Below are positions 24,570 to 32,884 of a stretch of 64,000 nt of DNA, in pieces (the first letter of the stretch is position 1; every line of letters starts with the position of its first letter). Both the position numbers and the translations under genes were made by a program. The stretch lies in assembly GCF_001905095.1 (NCBI RefSeq), contig NZ_LWLS01000013.1, positions 65,339 to 129,338 of the forward strand, written 5' to 3'. The notes under the pieces are model-generated. The model made no database searches. It worked only from the letters and a program-made list of their open reading frames with translations, and was not told the origin of the DNA. The stretch comes from Micromonospora sp. CB01531 (GTDB taxonomy: Bacteria; Actinomycetota; Actinomycetes; Mycobacteriales; Micromonosporaceae).

Positions 24570-25343
24570 GTGGACCCTCTGTCGTTGACCACCCTGCTGA
24601 CCGCGGCCGCCCTAGCGGGCTGGGTGGACGCGGTGGTCGGCGGTGGCGGGCTGTTGCTGCTGCCGGCGCTGCTGGTGGCCGCGCCGGGCGTGCCGGTGGC
24701 CACGGCGTTGGGCACCAACAAGCTGGCCGCGATCTTCGGCACCTCCACCGCGGCGCTGACGTACGCGCGGCGCACCAAGTTGGACTGGGCGGTGGCCGGG
24801 CCGGCGGCCGGGCTGGCCGTGCTGACCGCCGGGCTGGGCGCGGCGCTGGCCGGGGCGGTCCCGGCGGGCGCGTACCGGCCGGTGGTGCTGGTGGTGCTGC
24901 TCGCGGTGGCGGTGTTCGTGCTGACCCGGCCGCGGCTGGGCGTGGTGTCGTACCCGCATCGTCGTACGCCGGCGCGGGTGACGGCGGCGGTGGCGGTGGC
25001 CGGGGTGGGCATTGCCCTCTACGACGGCCTGATCGGCCCGGGCACGGGCACGTTCCTGGTGTTGGCGTTCACCGCGCTGATCGGCGCGGACTTCGTGCAG
25101 GGTTCGGCGATGGCGAAGGTGGTCAACGCGGGCACCAACCTGGGCGCGCTGGTGGTGTTCGCGGCCACCGGGCACGTGTGGTGGCTGCTCGGGGCGGCGA
25201 TGGCGGTGTGCAACGTCGCCGGTGCCGCGCTGGGGGCGCGGATGGCGCTGCGGCGCGGCGCTGGTTTCGTCCGGGTGGTGCTGCTGGTGGTGGTGCTGGC
25301 CCTGGTGGCGAAGCTGGGCTATGACCAGTGGCGGGCCGGCTGA
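24570..25343 (+). CDS. TSUP-family transporter (TauE/SafE type)
   Basis: 257-residue inner-membrane protein with about eight hydrophobic helices. The duplicated family signature is visible in the N-terminal GWVDAVVGGGGLLLLP and ALGTNKLAAIFGT, and in the second half YDGLIGPGTGTFLV and AMAKVVNAGTNLGA. Members move sulfite, sulfoacetate, sulfolactate or related small anions. GTG start at 24570. The substrate is not indicated by neighbours. A hairpin overlaps its stop codon. Confidence 0.85.
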   Translation: MDPLSLTTLLTAAALAGWVDAVVGGGGLLLLPALLVAAPGVPVATALGTNKLAAIFGTSTAALTYARRTKLDWAVAGPAAGLAVLTAGLGAALAGAVPAGAYRPVVLVVLLAVAVFVLTRPRLGVVSYPHRRTPARVTAAVAVAGVGIALYDGLIGPGTGTFLVLAFTALIGADFVQGSAMAKVVNAGTNLGALVVFAATGHVWWLLGAAMAVCNVAGAALGARMALRRGAGFVRVVLLVVVLALVAKLGYDQWRAG

Positions 25344-25354
25344 GCCGGCCCGCC
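25330..25354. terminator. Bidirectional hairpin between convergent genes
   Basis: Perfect 11-bp stem (GGCGGGCCGGC with its complement) whose three-base loop is the TSUP stop codon TGA. The nitroreductase gene ends 12 bases beyond it on the other strand. Confidence 0.6.
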
Positions 25355-25365
25355 ACCACGTCGGC

Positions 25366-25965
25366 TCAGGCGTGCCGGACGACCTCGTCGTAGTCGAGGC
25401 GGGGCAGCCGGGGGAACCAGGCGTCCGGGCCGGGCTTGCCGATGTTGACCACGAGCAGGGACTGCCAACTGCTGTCGGCGAAGAACTCCTTGTCGACGCC
25501 GGCGGCGTCGAAGCCGCCCATCGGTCCGGCGGCCAGGCCGGCGGCGCGGACGGCGAGCAGCCAGTAGCCGATCTGCAGGGTGGCGTTGAACCGGGCCATC
25601 TGCTCGCGGCCGGCGGGGTCCTCGGCGAGGGCGTCGCGCATCTGCGGGCGGATCGGGAAGACCCGCGGGACGAACTCGTGGAAGTCGGTGTCGGCGGCGA
25701 GGACGGCGACGACCGGCGCGGTGGCGGTCTTGGCGCGGTTGCCCTCGTTCATGTGGGTGAGCAGCCGTTCGCGGGGCTCGCCGTCGCGGACGTAGAGCAC
25801 CCGCAGCGGCTGGGTGTTGGCGGCGGTGGGCGGGTACTTGGCGAGCTCGTGGATGGTGCGCAGCTGCGCGTCGCTGACCGGTTCGTCGGTGAACGTGTTG
25901 GCGGTGCGGGCGTCGGTGAACAGCAGGGCCTGCGCCTCGGGGTGCAGGGTGATCAGGTCGTTCAT
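25366..25965 (-). CDS. Nitroreductase-family flavoprotein (RutE-like)
   Basis: 199-residue FMN enzyme. Length and the patterns DARTANTF, YPPTAANTQPLRV, GYWLLAVRAAGLAAGPMGGFD and SLLVVNIGKPG match malonic semialdehyde reductase RutE and related nitroreductases, which reduce aldehydes, nitro groups or quinones with NAD(P)H. No other pyrimidine-degradation (rut) genes are nearby, so a stress-type role is as likely. ATG at 25965 has GAGGA upstream. It is divergent from the HxlR regulator, 93 bases away, a common arrangement for regulation by that regulator. Confidence 0.82.
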   Translation of the reverse strand: MNDLITLHPEAQALLFTDARTANTFTDEPVSDAQLRTIHELAKYPPTAANTQPLRVLYVRDGEPRERLLTHMNEGNRAKTATAPVVAVLAADTDFHEFVPRVFPIRPQMRDALAEDPAGREQMARFNATLQIGYWLLAVRAAGLAAGPMGGFDAAGVDKEFFADSSWQSLLVVNIGKPGPDAWFPRLPRLDYDEVVRHA

Positions 25966-26058
25966 GGGTCCTCGTCTCAGCGTTGCTGCTCCATGTGCGG
26001 AAGCAGCTAGCTTTTTAGTAGTGCCTTGCCGGGCGAGCGTTGCGCGTATCCTGAGGGC

Positions 26059-26421
26059 ATGACGACGAGGCCCCAGGTGGCTCACACTCCCCGCTCCTGC
26101 GACGGGGGGTTGGCCCGGGCCTTCGCGTTCCTCGGCAAGCGGTGGAACGGGGTGCTGCTGGGCACCCTCGCCAACGGGCCCGCCGGCTTCGCGGAGCTGG
26201 CCCGGGCACTGCCCGGAATCAGCGAGTCGGTGCTGTCCGACCGGCTCGGTGAGCTGTGCCGGGTGGGTCTGGTCTCCCGCACCGTGCGGGAGGGGCCGCC
26301 GGTGGGGGTCAGCTACCAGCTCACCGACCGGGGAGCCGCCCTGCTGCCGGCCCTGGACGCCCTGGCCCGCTGGGCCCACGACCACCTGCCCGCTGAGACG
26401 GGACGCCCCGGCGGCTGCTGA
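26059..26421 (+). CDS. HxlR-family transcriptional regulator
   Basis: 120-residue winged-helix DNA-binding protein. RSCDGGLARAFAFLGKRW is the family opening; Cys14 there is the residue used for thiol or aldehyde sensing in relatives such as HypR and YodB. The recognition helix lies around ISESVLSDRLGELC, and the wing around VGVSYQLTDRGAAL. The ATG at 26059 follows GAGG; an upstream in-frame start is unlikely. It probably controls the divergent nitroreductase gene; the AT-rich stretch at 26011-26021 between them may hold the operator. Confidence 0.85.
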   Translation: MTTRPQVAHTPRSCDGGLARAFAFLGKRWNGVLLGTLANGPAGFAELARALPGISESVLSDRLGELCRVGLVSRTVREGPPVGVSYQLTDRGAALLPALDALARWAHDHLPAETGRPGGC

Positions 26422-26445
26422 CCGCCGCCGTGTGATCATCGGCGG

Positions 26446-27219
26446 ATGCCCGTACGCGCCGAACACGACCGGACCGTCCTGGCCGACCTGCTGGGCCGGG
26501 ACCCGGTGCTGCACGCCTACCAGCTGGGCGACCTGGACGACTTCTTCTGGCCCTACACGTCGTGGTACCGCCGGGGCGACCAGGTGGCGTTGCTCTACCA
26601 CGGCGTCGACCTGCCGACGCTGCTGGCGTTCACCACCCCGGAGCGGACCGGGGAGCTGGCGGCGCTGCTGGGCGAGCTCGCGCCGGTGCTGCCGGCCCGG
26701 CTGTGGGCGCACCTCTCCCCCGGCCTGGACGACACCGTCGCCCGCTGGTACGAGGTGTCCGACGCCGCCGTGCACCACCGGATGGCGTTGACCGACCCGG
26801 ACCGGCTGGCCCGGGCCACCGCCACCGGGGAGGTGCTCGACCGGTCCGACCTGCCGGCGCTGCTCGACCTGTACGCGGTCGCCTATCCGGGCAACTGGTT
26901 CGACCCGCGGATGCTGGACACCGGCCAGTACGTGGGGATCCGGGAGGCCGGCGAGCTGGTCACCGTGGCCGGGGTGCACGTCTGGTCCCCCACCTGGCGG
27001 GTGGCCGCCCTGGGCAACGTCACCACCCACCCACGGGCGCGTGGCCGCGGCCTGGCCGGCGCCGCCGTGGCCGCGCTCTGCGCCCGGCTGCGGGCCCGCG
27101 TCGAGCATGTGACGCTCAACGTCCGGGCCGACAACACCGCCGCCGTGCGCCTCTACGAGCGGCTCGGCTTCACCCGGGTCGCCGACTTCACCGAGTGCGC
27201 GCTGCGCCGCCGCCCGTGA
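26446..27219 (+). CDS. GNAT family N-acetyltransferase
   Basis: 257 residues with an N-terminal domain (residues 1-120; VALLYHGVDLPTLLAFT) of the type found before the GNAT fold in actinobacterial two-domain acetyltransferases, and a C-terminal GNAT domain. Motif A is HPRARGRGLAGAAVAALC, which binds acetyl-CoA, and NVRADNTAAVRLYERLGF is motif B. Acceptor substrate unknown. It follows the HxlR gene by 24 bases and may be in the same transcript. Confidence 0.85.
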   Translation: MPVRAEHDRTVLADLLGRDPVLHAYQLGDLDDFFWPYTSWYRRGDQVALLYHGVDLPTLLAFTTPERTGELAALLGELAPVLPARLWAHLSPGLDDTVARWYEVSDAAVHHRMALTDPDRLARATATGEVLDRSDLPALLDLYAVAYPGNWFDPRMLDTGQYVGIREAGELVTVAGVHVWSPTWRVAALGNVTTHPRARGRGLAGAAVAALCARLRARVEHVTLNVRADNTAAVRLYERLGFTRVADFTECALRRRP

Positions 27220-27377
27220 CGGCGCGGCCGGCCAGTCTGCCCTGTCCAGCCGCCACGCCGGGTCAACAACCCGACGCTGACCTGGGCATGTGTCGGACCG
27301 GCCGGGGTCGGCCGGGCCCCTAGCGTCTGCTTCGAGGCCGCGTCCGGGGCGGGCGCGGCGGAGTCGAAGGAGACACG

Positions 27378-28952
27378 ATGGGTGTGACAGCAGTGGTCCG
27401 CGGGCGCGCCAGGGGGGTGACCGTCGCCGCCGTGGCCGCGATGGTGACCGCGGTGGCGGCCCCCGCCTGGGCGGCCCCGGGGGTCGACCCGGGCACGGTG
27501 GACCGGTCCGCCGATCCGGGCGCGACGATCCCGATCAGCAAGGTGGTCTCGACGCCGCCGATTCCGCCGAAGCCGGACGTGGTGCTGCTGGTCGACACGA
27601 CCGGCAGCATGGGCCCGGCGATCGCCAACGTCCGGACCAACCTCCAGCAGGTGATCACCAACGTCCGTACCGCACAGCCCAGCGCCGAGTTCGCGGTCGC
27701 CTCCTACCGGGACGAGGGTGACGGGCCGGAACTGTTCCGGGTCCGGCAGGACCTCACCGCCGACGCCACCGCCCTGCAGACCGCCGTGGACGGGCTGGCA
27801 GCCGCCGGCGGTGGCGACACCCCGGAGGCGTGGGTGAACGCCCTGTTCCAGGTCTCCGACGGCGCGATCGCCTACCGGTCGGGCAGCAGCCGGATCGTGG
27901 TGCTGGTCGGTGACGCTCCCAGCCACGACCCCAGCGCCGGACACACCCTCGCGCAGGCCACCGCCGCGCTGCAGGCCGACGCCGCCCGGCTGCTCGCCGT
28001 CAACGTCAGCGGCGGGGGCGGCGGGCTGGACGCCGCCGGCCAGGCCAGCAGCGTGGCCGCCGCCACCGGCGGCCAGGTCGTCGGCAGCGCCCCGGACACG
28101 GTGACCGCGGCCATCCTGAACGGGCTGCGGAACCTGGACGTCACCGTCACCCCGACCGTGACCTCCTGCGACCCGGGCCTGTCGGTGAGCTTCGACGCCG
28201 CGTCGCGGACCCAGCAGAGCGGCACCGACGTGCCGTTCGCCGAGACCATCACGGTGGCCGGGAACGCCGCCCAGGGCGCCACCCTGCACTGCACGGTGGA
28301 CTTCCGGCTCAACGGACTCTCCGGCGGGCCGGGGTTCGTCGAGCACATCAGCGTGAAGGTCAACGATGTCACCCCGCCGACGGTGGTCGTCGACGACCGG
28401 ACGGTCGAGGCGACCAGCCCCGCCGGCGCGGTGATCAACTACCCGGCCAGCGCGACCGACAACGTCGACGGGCCGCTGACCCCGACGTGCGCGCCGCCGC
28501 CCGGCAGCACCTTCCCGCTGGGCGCCAGCACGGTCACCTGCACCGCCACCGACGCGGCCGGCAACACCGGCAGCGACACCGCGGTGATGCGGGTGGTGGA
28601 CACCACCGCCCCGACCACGCGGTGCGTGCCGACGAACAACCCGAGCGGCGGCAACGTTCCGGGCTCCTACAACCCGGACGGGTTCTACCAGTTGACCGCC
28701 ACCGACCTGGTGGACACGAAGGTGGACGTGTACATCGGGGACGCCGCCGACCCGACGGTGAAGTTCGGGCCGTTCCCCGCCGGCACGAAGATCAAGCTGG
28801 TGCAGGCGCCAGGGGCGCAGTCCCGGGTCAAGGACGGCGCCGGCGACATCGACTACAAGGTCACCCTGCGCGGCGACGCGGTGATCACCGGCGTCGACGA
28901 CGCCGGGAACACCTCGACCGCGACCTGCCTGGTGGCCCCGCCGCCGAAGTGA
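27378..28952 (+). CDS. Secreted VWA and HYR domain protein
   Basis: 524 residues. A Tat- or Sec-like signal (RGRARGVTVAAVAAMVTAV, cleavage near APAWA) covers residues 1-33. The von Willebrand A domain starts at about 70 with an intact metal-ion-dependent adhesion motif, LVDTTGSMG, then GDTPEAW. After it come a beta-rich part and a HYR domain (residues about 335-415; TDNVDGP, FPLGASTVTCTATDAAGN), plus a second short beta part to the end. There is no cell-wall sorting signal or terminal helix. A role in adhesion or matrix binding is inferred from domains. Confidence 0.82.
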   Translation: MGVTAVVRGRARGVTVAAVAAMVTAVAAPAWAAPGVDPGTVDRSADPGATIPISKVVSTPPIPPKPDVVLLVDTTGSMGPAIANVRTNLQQVITNVRTAQPSAEFAVASYRDEGDGPELFRVRQDLTADATALQTAVDGLAAAGGGDTPEAWVNALFQVSDGAIAYRSGSSRIVVLVGDAPSHDPSAGHTLAQATAALQADAARLLAVNVSGGGGGLDAAGQASSVAAATGGQVVGSAPDTVTAAILNGLRNLDVTVTPTVTSCDPGLSVSFDAASRTQQSGTDVPFAETITVAGNAAQGATLHCTVDFRLNGLSGGPGFVEHISVKVNDVTPPTVVVDDRTVEATSPAGAVINYPASATDNVDGPLTPTCAPPPGSTFPLGASTVTCTATDAAGNTGSDTAVMRVVDTTAPTTRCVPTNNPSGGNVPGSYNPDGFYQLTATDLVDTKVDVYIGDAADPTVKFGPFPAGTKIKLVQAPGAQSRVKDGAGDIDYKVTLRGDAVITGVDDAGNTSTATCLVAPPPK

Positions 28953-28963
28953 GCCGGTGAGCC

Positions 28964-28997
28964 GACGCGGGGGTGGCCGGACGGCCACCCCCGCGTC
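28964..28997. terminator. Bidirectional hairpin between VWA gene and def
   Basis: Perfect 15-bp stem (GACGCGGGGGTGGCC with its complement), loop GGAC. It lies 11 bases from the VWA stop and one base from the def stop, so it can end both transcripts. Confidence 0.75.
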
Positions 28998-28998
28998 G

Positions 28999-29508
28999 TC
29001 ACAACCCCCGACTGGGCGAGTCGAACCGCCCGGCCCGGATCTCCCGCAACGCCCGGCGGCGGGTGTCGCCGCGCAGCGTGTCCACGTACAGGCGGCCGTG
29101 CAGGTGGTCGGTCTCGTGCTGCAGGGCCCGGGCCAGGAACCCGCTGCCGGAGATGGTCAGCGGCTGGCCGTGCTGGTCGAAGCCGTGCGCGGTGGCGTGC
29201 ATCGCCCGCGCGGTCGGGAAGTACAGCCCGGGGATGGACAGGCAGCCCTCGTCGTCGTCCTGCAGCTCAGTGGACAGCTCCAGCCGGGGGTTGATCAGGT
29301 GGCCGCGGTGGCCGTCGGCGTCGTAGACGAACACCTGCGCGCTCACCCCGATCTGCGGGGCGGCCACCCCGGCGCGGCCGGGCGCGCCGAGCAGCGTGTC
29401 CATCAGATCCTGCACGAGCTCGCGCAGCTCGGCGTCGAAGCTGGTCACCGGCTCGCACGGGGTACGCAGCACGGGGTCGCCGATGATCCGGATCGGGCGC
29501 ATAGTCAT
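28999..29508 (-). CDS. def: Peptide deformylase
   Basis: 169-residue metalloenzyme that removes the formyl group from nascent proteins, releasing formate. The three family motifs are intact: GVAAPQIG, EGCLSIPG (metal-ligand cysteine) and QHETDHLHG (two metal-ligand histidines and the catalytic glutamate). ATG at 29508 or 29502; no strong ribosome site separates them. It is not next to a methionyl-tRNA formyltransferase gene, so a second deformylase elsewhere is possible. Confidence 0.93.
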   Translation of the reverse strand: MTMRPIRIIGDPVLRTPCEPVTSFDAELRELVQDLMDTLLGAPGRAGVAAPQIGVSAQVFVYDADGHRGHLINPRLELSTELQDDDEGCLSIPGLYFPTARAMHATAHGFDQHGQPLTISGSGFLARALQHETDHLHGRLYVDTLRGDTRRRALREIRAGRFDSPSRGL

Positions 29509-29518
29509 GCCCGGAAGG

Positions 29519-29620
29519 CTAACCGCCCGTTACCTCCCCGGTCGCGCCCACCCGCCCGGCCGGCCGGTGCCGGATCAGCACCTCGATGCCGTCGAGGATG
29601 CGGGCCAGCCCGAAAGGCGC
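29519..29620 (-). pseudogene. C-terminal remnant of a TetR-type regulator
   Basis: Reads PAPFGLARILDGIEVLIRHR and ends at a TAG. FGLxRLLDGIEVLI is a common ending of TetR-family repressors. No start or DNA-binding domain is left; upstream sequence runs into another gene tail. The call rests on this one motif. Confidence 0.45.
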
Positions 29621-29634
29621 GGGCCGGGTCGCCG

Positions 29635-29709
29635 GCGTCCTGGCCGCTGCTGCTCATCGCGGTGTTCCTGCCGCTGTCCGCGCGTCGCCGGCAACGCCTC
29701 GACCGGTGA
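29635..29709 (+). pseudogene. C-terminal remnant of an ABC-2 type permease
   Basis: Reads ASWPLLLIAVFLPLSARRRQ and ends RLDR-stop, the usual last helix and basic tail of drug-efflux ABC-2 permeases. Nothing of the rest of the gene is present. It points at the TetR remnant tail, as in many efflux-regulator pairs. Confidence 0.45.
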
Positions 29710-30244
29710 CCGCTCCGGGCGGCCCCGCCGGGGCCGCCCCGACCTGCGGGGTCGGCTCAGGCCGGCCGGTGGGGGCCAGGCCGGTGCCGGCGATGCGGTC
29801 GCGCAGCGGGCGGCGGCGCAGCGCCGCGAGGACCGCGTACAGCTCGTCGGCCAGGGGTACGGGCAGTTCGGCGTCGAGCTGCCGCATGGCGGTGGTGGTG
29901 GCCGCCCATTCGGCCTCGATGACGGGCAGCAGGGCGCGGGCCCGGTCGGTGAGGGTGACGATGCGCTGCCGGGCGTCGGCGCCGGGGGTGAGGGTGACCA
30001 GGCCGGCGCGGCTCATCTGGGCGACGGTCTGGCTGGCGGCGGAGTGGGTTACCCCGACCCGGGCGGCGAGGTCGCGGATGGGCAGCGGTCCGTCGGCGAC
30101 CAGCACCCGCACCAGCGGCGAGTACCGGGGCCGGTAGTCGGCCAGGTCCAGGTCGTCGTAGACGGCGGCGACGTCGCCGTCGAGCAGCTCGAGGACGTGG
30201 CGCAGCAGGGTGCCGAGCGCCTCGCGGTCGGGGGTGGCGGTCAC
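29654..30244 (-). CDS. MarR-family transcriptional regulator with extended tail
   Basis: 196-residue winged-helix repressor. The DNA-binding part spans about residues 45-100 (LPIRDLAARVGVTHSAASQT, then the wing ADARQRIVTLTDRA). The conserved fold ends near residue 150 (ALRRRPLRDRIAG); the last 45 residues are Pro/Gly/Ala-rich and run antisense across the ABC-2 remnant, so they look like read-through into scar DNA rather than native protein. GTG start at 30244. It is divergent from the proline iminopeptidase gene across a palindromic operator. Confidence 0.82.
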   Translation of the reverse strand: MTATPDREALGTLLRHVLELLDGDVAAVYDDLDLADYRPRYSPLVRVLVADGPLPIRDLAARVGVTHSAASQTVAQMSRAGLVTLTPGADARQRIVTLTDRARALLPVIEAEWAATTTAMRQLDAELPVPLADELYAVLAALRRRPLRDRIAGTGLAPTGRPEPTPQVGAAPAGPPGAVTGRGVAGDARTAAGTPR

Positions 30245-30252
30245 GTCCGCTA

Positions 30253-30272
30253 ATGTAACAGCGCTGTTGTAT
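30253..30272. promoter_or_regulatory. Palindromic operator between marR-type gene and pip
   Basis: Contains the perfect 12-base palindrome AACAGCGCTGTT at 30257-30268 with partly symmetric flanks. It sits 9-28 bases from the regulator start and 24-43 bases from the peptidase start, the usual place for a MarR operator that controls both genes. Confidence 0.55.
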
Positions 30273-30295
30273 CTGGGCCTCGGGAGGGGAACCGC

Positions 30296-31243
30296 ATGTA
30301 TCCGGAGATCGAGCCGTACGCGCACGGCCTGCTCGACGTCGGCGACGGCCAGCACGTCCACTGGGAGACCTGCGGCAACCCCGACGGCCGCCCCGCCCTG
30401 GTCGTGCACGGCGGCCCCGGCTCCGGCGCCACCGCGTCCTGGCGGCGGCTGTTCGACCCGGCCGCCTACCGGATCATCCTGTTCGACCAGCGCGGCTGCG
30501 GGCGCAGCACCCCGCACGCCAGCGACCCGGCCGTGGACCTGTCGGTCAACACCACCGCCCACCTGCTCGCCGACATGCAACGGCTGCGCGAGCACCTCGG
30601 CGTCGACCGGTGGCTGCTGTGCGGCGCCTCCTGGGGCTCGTCGCTGTCCCTGGCGTACGCCCAGCGCCACCCGGAGCGGGTCACCGCGCTGGTGCTGTTC
30701 AGCGTGGTCGCCAACACCCGCCGCGAGATCGACTGGGTGACCCGGGACATGGGCCGGATCTTCCCGCAGGAGTGGGCCCGGTTCCGTGACGGCGTGCCCG
30801 AGGCGGACCGGGACGGCGACCTGTCCGCCGCGTACGCCCGGCTGGTCAACGACCCGGACCCCGCCGTGCGGGAGCAGGCCGAGCGTGACTGGTGCGCCTG
30901 GGAGGACGTGCACGTCTCCCTCGCCGGCGGCTTCACGCCCAGCCCCCGCTACGCCGACCCGGTGTTCCGGGCGTGCTTCGTCCGGATCGTGACCCACTAC
31001 TGGCGCAACCTCGGCTTCCTGCCCGACGGACAGTTGCTGCGCGACGCCGGGAAGCTCGCCGGCATCCCGGGTGTACTGGTGCAGGGCCGCCTCGACGTCA
31101 GCGGCCCGCCGGACATCGCCTGGCAGCTCACCCGCGACTGGCCGGACGCCCGGCTGGAGATCGTGGAGTCCGGCGGCCACGGCAGCGGCCACGGCGTGGG
31201 CGAGCGGGTGGTGGCGGCCCTGGACGCCTTCGCCCGCGCCTGA
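30296..31243 (+). CDS. pip: Proline iminopeptidase (S33 alpha/beta hydrolase)
   Basis: 315-residue cytoplasmic aminopeptidase that releases N-terminal proline. Family marks are HGGPGSG (oxyanion region), FDQRGCGRS, the nucleophile elbow GASWGSS, the acid region VQGRLDVSG and the histidine in SGGHGSG. Length matches the family. ATG at 30296 with GGAGGGGA upstream. Likely controlled by the divergent MarR protein. Together with the secreted X-Pro peptidase at 8.2 kb it would serve proline-rich peptide use. Confidence 0.88.
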   Translation: MYPEIEPYAHGLLDVGDGQHVHWETCGNPDGRPALVVHGGPGSGATASWRRLFDPAAYRIILFDQRGCGRSTPHASDPAVDLSVNTTAHLLADMQRLREHLGVDRWLLCGASWGSSLSLAYAQRHPERVTALVLFSVVANTRREIDWVTRDMGRIFPQEWARFRDGVPEADRDGDLSAAYARLVNDPDPAVREQAERDWCAWEDVHVSLAGGFTPSPRYADPVFRACFVRIVTHYWRNLGFLPDGQLLRDAGKLAGIPGVLVQGRLDVSGPPDIAWQLTRDWPDARLEIVESGGHGSGHGVGERVVAALDAFARA

Positions 31244-31281
31244 CCGGCCCCGCCCGAGGGCCGCGCACCCGCGGCAGGGCC

Positions 31282-32475
31282 TCAGCCGGCGGCGAGCAGC
31301 GCGCGCACCGGGGCGGCCTTCGCGGCCGCCTCGGCGACCTCGGCCGCCGGGTCGCTGCCCCAGGTGATGCCGCCGCCGGCCCACAGGTGCAGCCGTTCGG
31401 CGTCGGCCGCGGCGGTGCGGATGGTCAGCCCCAGGTCGAGCCGGTCGGGTCCGACCCAGCCGAGCGCGCCCATGCCGGCGCCCCGCCCGACGGGTTCCAG
31501 GGCCGCTATCCGGTCCAGCGCGGCGAGTTTCGGGGCGCCGGTCACCGACCCGCCGGGGCAGACCGCACGCAGCAGCTCGGCCAGGCCCAGCCCGTCGGCG
31601 GGCGCCGCGGACACCGTCGACTCCGCCTGCCACAGGTCGCACCACCGGCGTACGGCGAACAACTCGTCGACCCGCACCGAGCCGGTGCGGGCCACCCGGG
31701 CCAGGTCGTTGCGTTCCAGGTCGACGATCATCACGTGCTCGGCACGTTCCTTGGCGGAGGCGAGCAGCTCCCGGCGTCCGGCGGGGGTGGCCGGCCGGGT
31801 GCCCTTGATCGGCCGGGTGACCAACCGGCCGTGCTCGAGGGCGACCAGCGTCTCCGGGGAGGCGCAGCCGACCGCCCAGCCGAGCCCGGACAGGGTGCCG
31901 CCGTAGCGGGCGCCGGGCAGGGCGGCCAGCCGGGCCAGGGCGGGCAGCGGGTCCCCGGCGTACGGGGCGGCGGCGTGGCCGACGAGGTTGACCTGGTACA
32001 CGTCGCCGCGGCCGATGGCGGCACGCACCGCGACCACGGCGTCGGCGTGCTCGCGGGGTGTCCAGCTGTCCCGCCAGTCCCCCAGCCACCAGCCGCCGCC
32101 GCCCGGGCGGTCCGGCCGGGCGGGCGGCCGCGGCGCGTGGCCGTAGACGACCACCACCAGGTCAGGCAGCGCCGGTACGGGGCTGGGCGCTCCCGGCGCG
32201 CCGCCGGCGATCAGGGCCCCGGCGGCGGCGGACAGGTAGAGGGCGGCGCCGCACACCCCGGTCGGGTCGTGCGTGCCGGGGCGGGCCAGGTCTTGCCGGG
32301 CGATCCCGTGGGCGGCGAGGAACTCCTGCGCCAGCAGGGCGGGATCGCCGCCGTCGGCGGGGTGCCACTGCAGCCGGGCCCGTTCCACGAGCCGGTCCCG
32401 GCATCCGGCGGGCGCGCCGGGCACGTCGACACCGCGTGGGAGCGCTTCCACGCCGAATGGCTTGTTGCCACTCAT
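31282..32475 (-). CDS. pabB: Aminodeoxychorismate synthase component I
   Basis: 397-residue chorismate-binding enzyme that makes 4-amino-4-deoxychorismate for folate. The PIKGTRP motif, with Lys in place of the Ala of anthranilate synthase, identifies PabB. GDVYQVNLVG, VDLERNDLAR, PGGSVTGAPK and WAGGGITWGSDP complete the catalytic domain. The N-terminal about 90 residues are shorter and less conserved. No glutaminase (PabA) or lyase (PabC) gene adjoins, so it must pair with a subunit encoded elsewhere. Confidence 0.88.
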   Translation of the reverse strand: MSGNKPFGVEALPRGVDVPGAPAGCRDRLVERARLQWHPADGGDPALLAQEFLAAHGIARQDLARPGTHDPTGVCGAALYLSAAAGALIAGGAPGAPSPVPALPDLVVVVYGHAPRPPARPDRPGGGGWWLGDWRDSWTPREHADAVVAVRAAIGRGDVYQVNLVGHAAAPYAGDPLPALARLAALPGARYGGTLSGLGWAVGCASPETLVALEHGRLVTRPIKGTRPATPAGRRELLASAKERAEHVMIVDLERNDLARVARTGSVRVDELFAVRRWCDLWQAESTVSAAPADGLGLAELLRAVCPGGSVTGAPKLAALDRIAALEPVGRGAGMGALGWVGPDRLDLGLTIRTAAADAERLHLWAGGGITWGSDPAAEVAEAAAKAAPVRALLAAG

Positions 32476-32598
32476 CCGTTCAGCCGATTTCGGGTGAACA
32501 AGACGGAAGCCTGCTCGATAGCGCGCGCTTCCGCTTGGTACTGTGCGTCACTGGTCATGTGAACCATGACACAGCGCCCCCACAGCCCGGAGAACCCG

Positions 32599-32799
32599 AT
32601 GTGCCAGCACCAACCCACCTGCCCCTCCGCCGAGGCGACCGACCGCGAAGCCGCCCGCGTCCTCGCCTGCTTCCGTGAGCAGGGCTGGAGCCTGCTCTGC
32701 AACGGAGTCATCGTCTTCGAGGACACCGGCGAACTGCTCCCCGACGGCAGCACCATCGCCCCACACCGCGGCCCCGCCCGACACGCCCTCGTCGCCTGA
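32599..32799 (+). CDS. DUF5999 family small protein
   Basis: 66 residues, MCQHQPTCPSAEATDREAAR at the start, GWSLLCNGVIVFEDTGELLP in the middle and PHRGP near the end: the signature of DUF5999, widespread in actinomycetes, function unknown. Three early cysteines suggest metal or redox use. The ATG at 32599 fits the family start; a longer frame from 32566 adds 11 unconserved residues. Confidence 0.8.
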   Translation: MCQHQPTCPSAEATDREAARVLACFREQGWSLLCNGVIVFEDTGELLPDGSTIAPHRGPARHALVA

Positions 32800-32848
32800 T
32801 CGATCACGCTCCGTCAGGAGCGTACGCGTCGACCCGTCGACGCACCGG

Positions 32849-32875
32849 CCGGGGCGGCGAACCGCACCGCCCCGG
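32849..32875. terminator. Hairpin between DUF5999 gene and gcvP
   Basis: Stem CCGGGGCGG with CCGCCCCGG around a 9-base loop, placed between the two convergent genes, 10 bases from the gcvP stop. Confidence 0.55.
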
Positions 32876-32884
32876 CGCCACCCG

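Noticed and set aside
29510..30240. Long minus-strand frame continuing from pabB into the MarR region (811 residues)
   Set aside because: Only the last 196 codons match a protein family; the upstream part is a shadow of the proline iminopeptidase and pabB genes.
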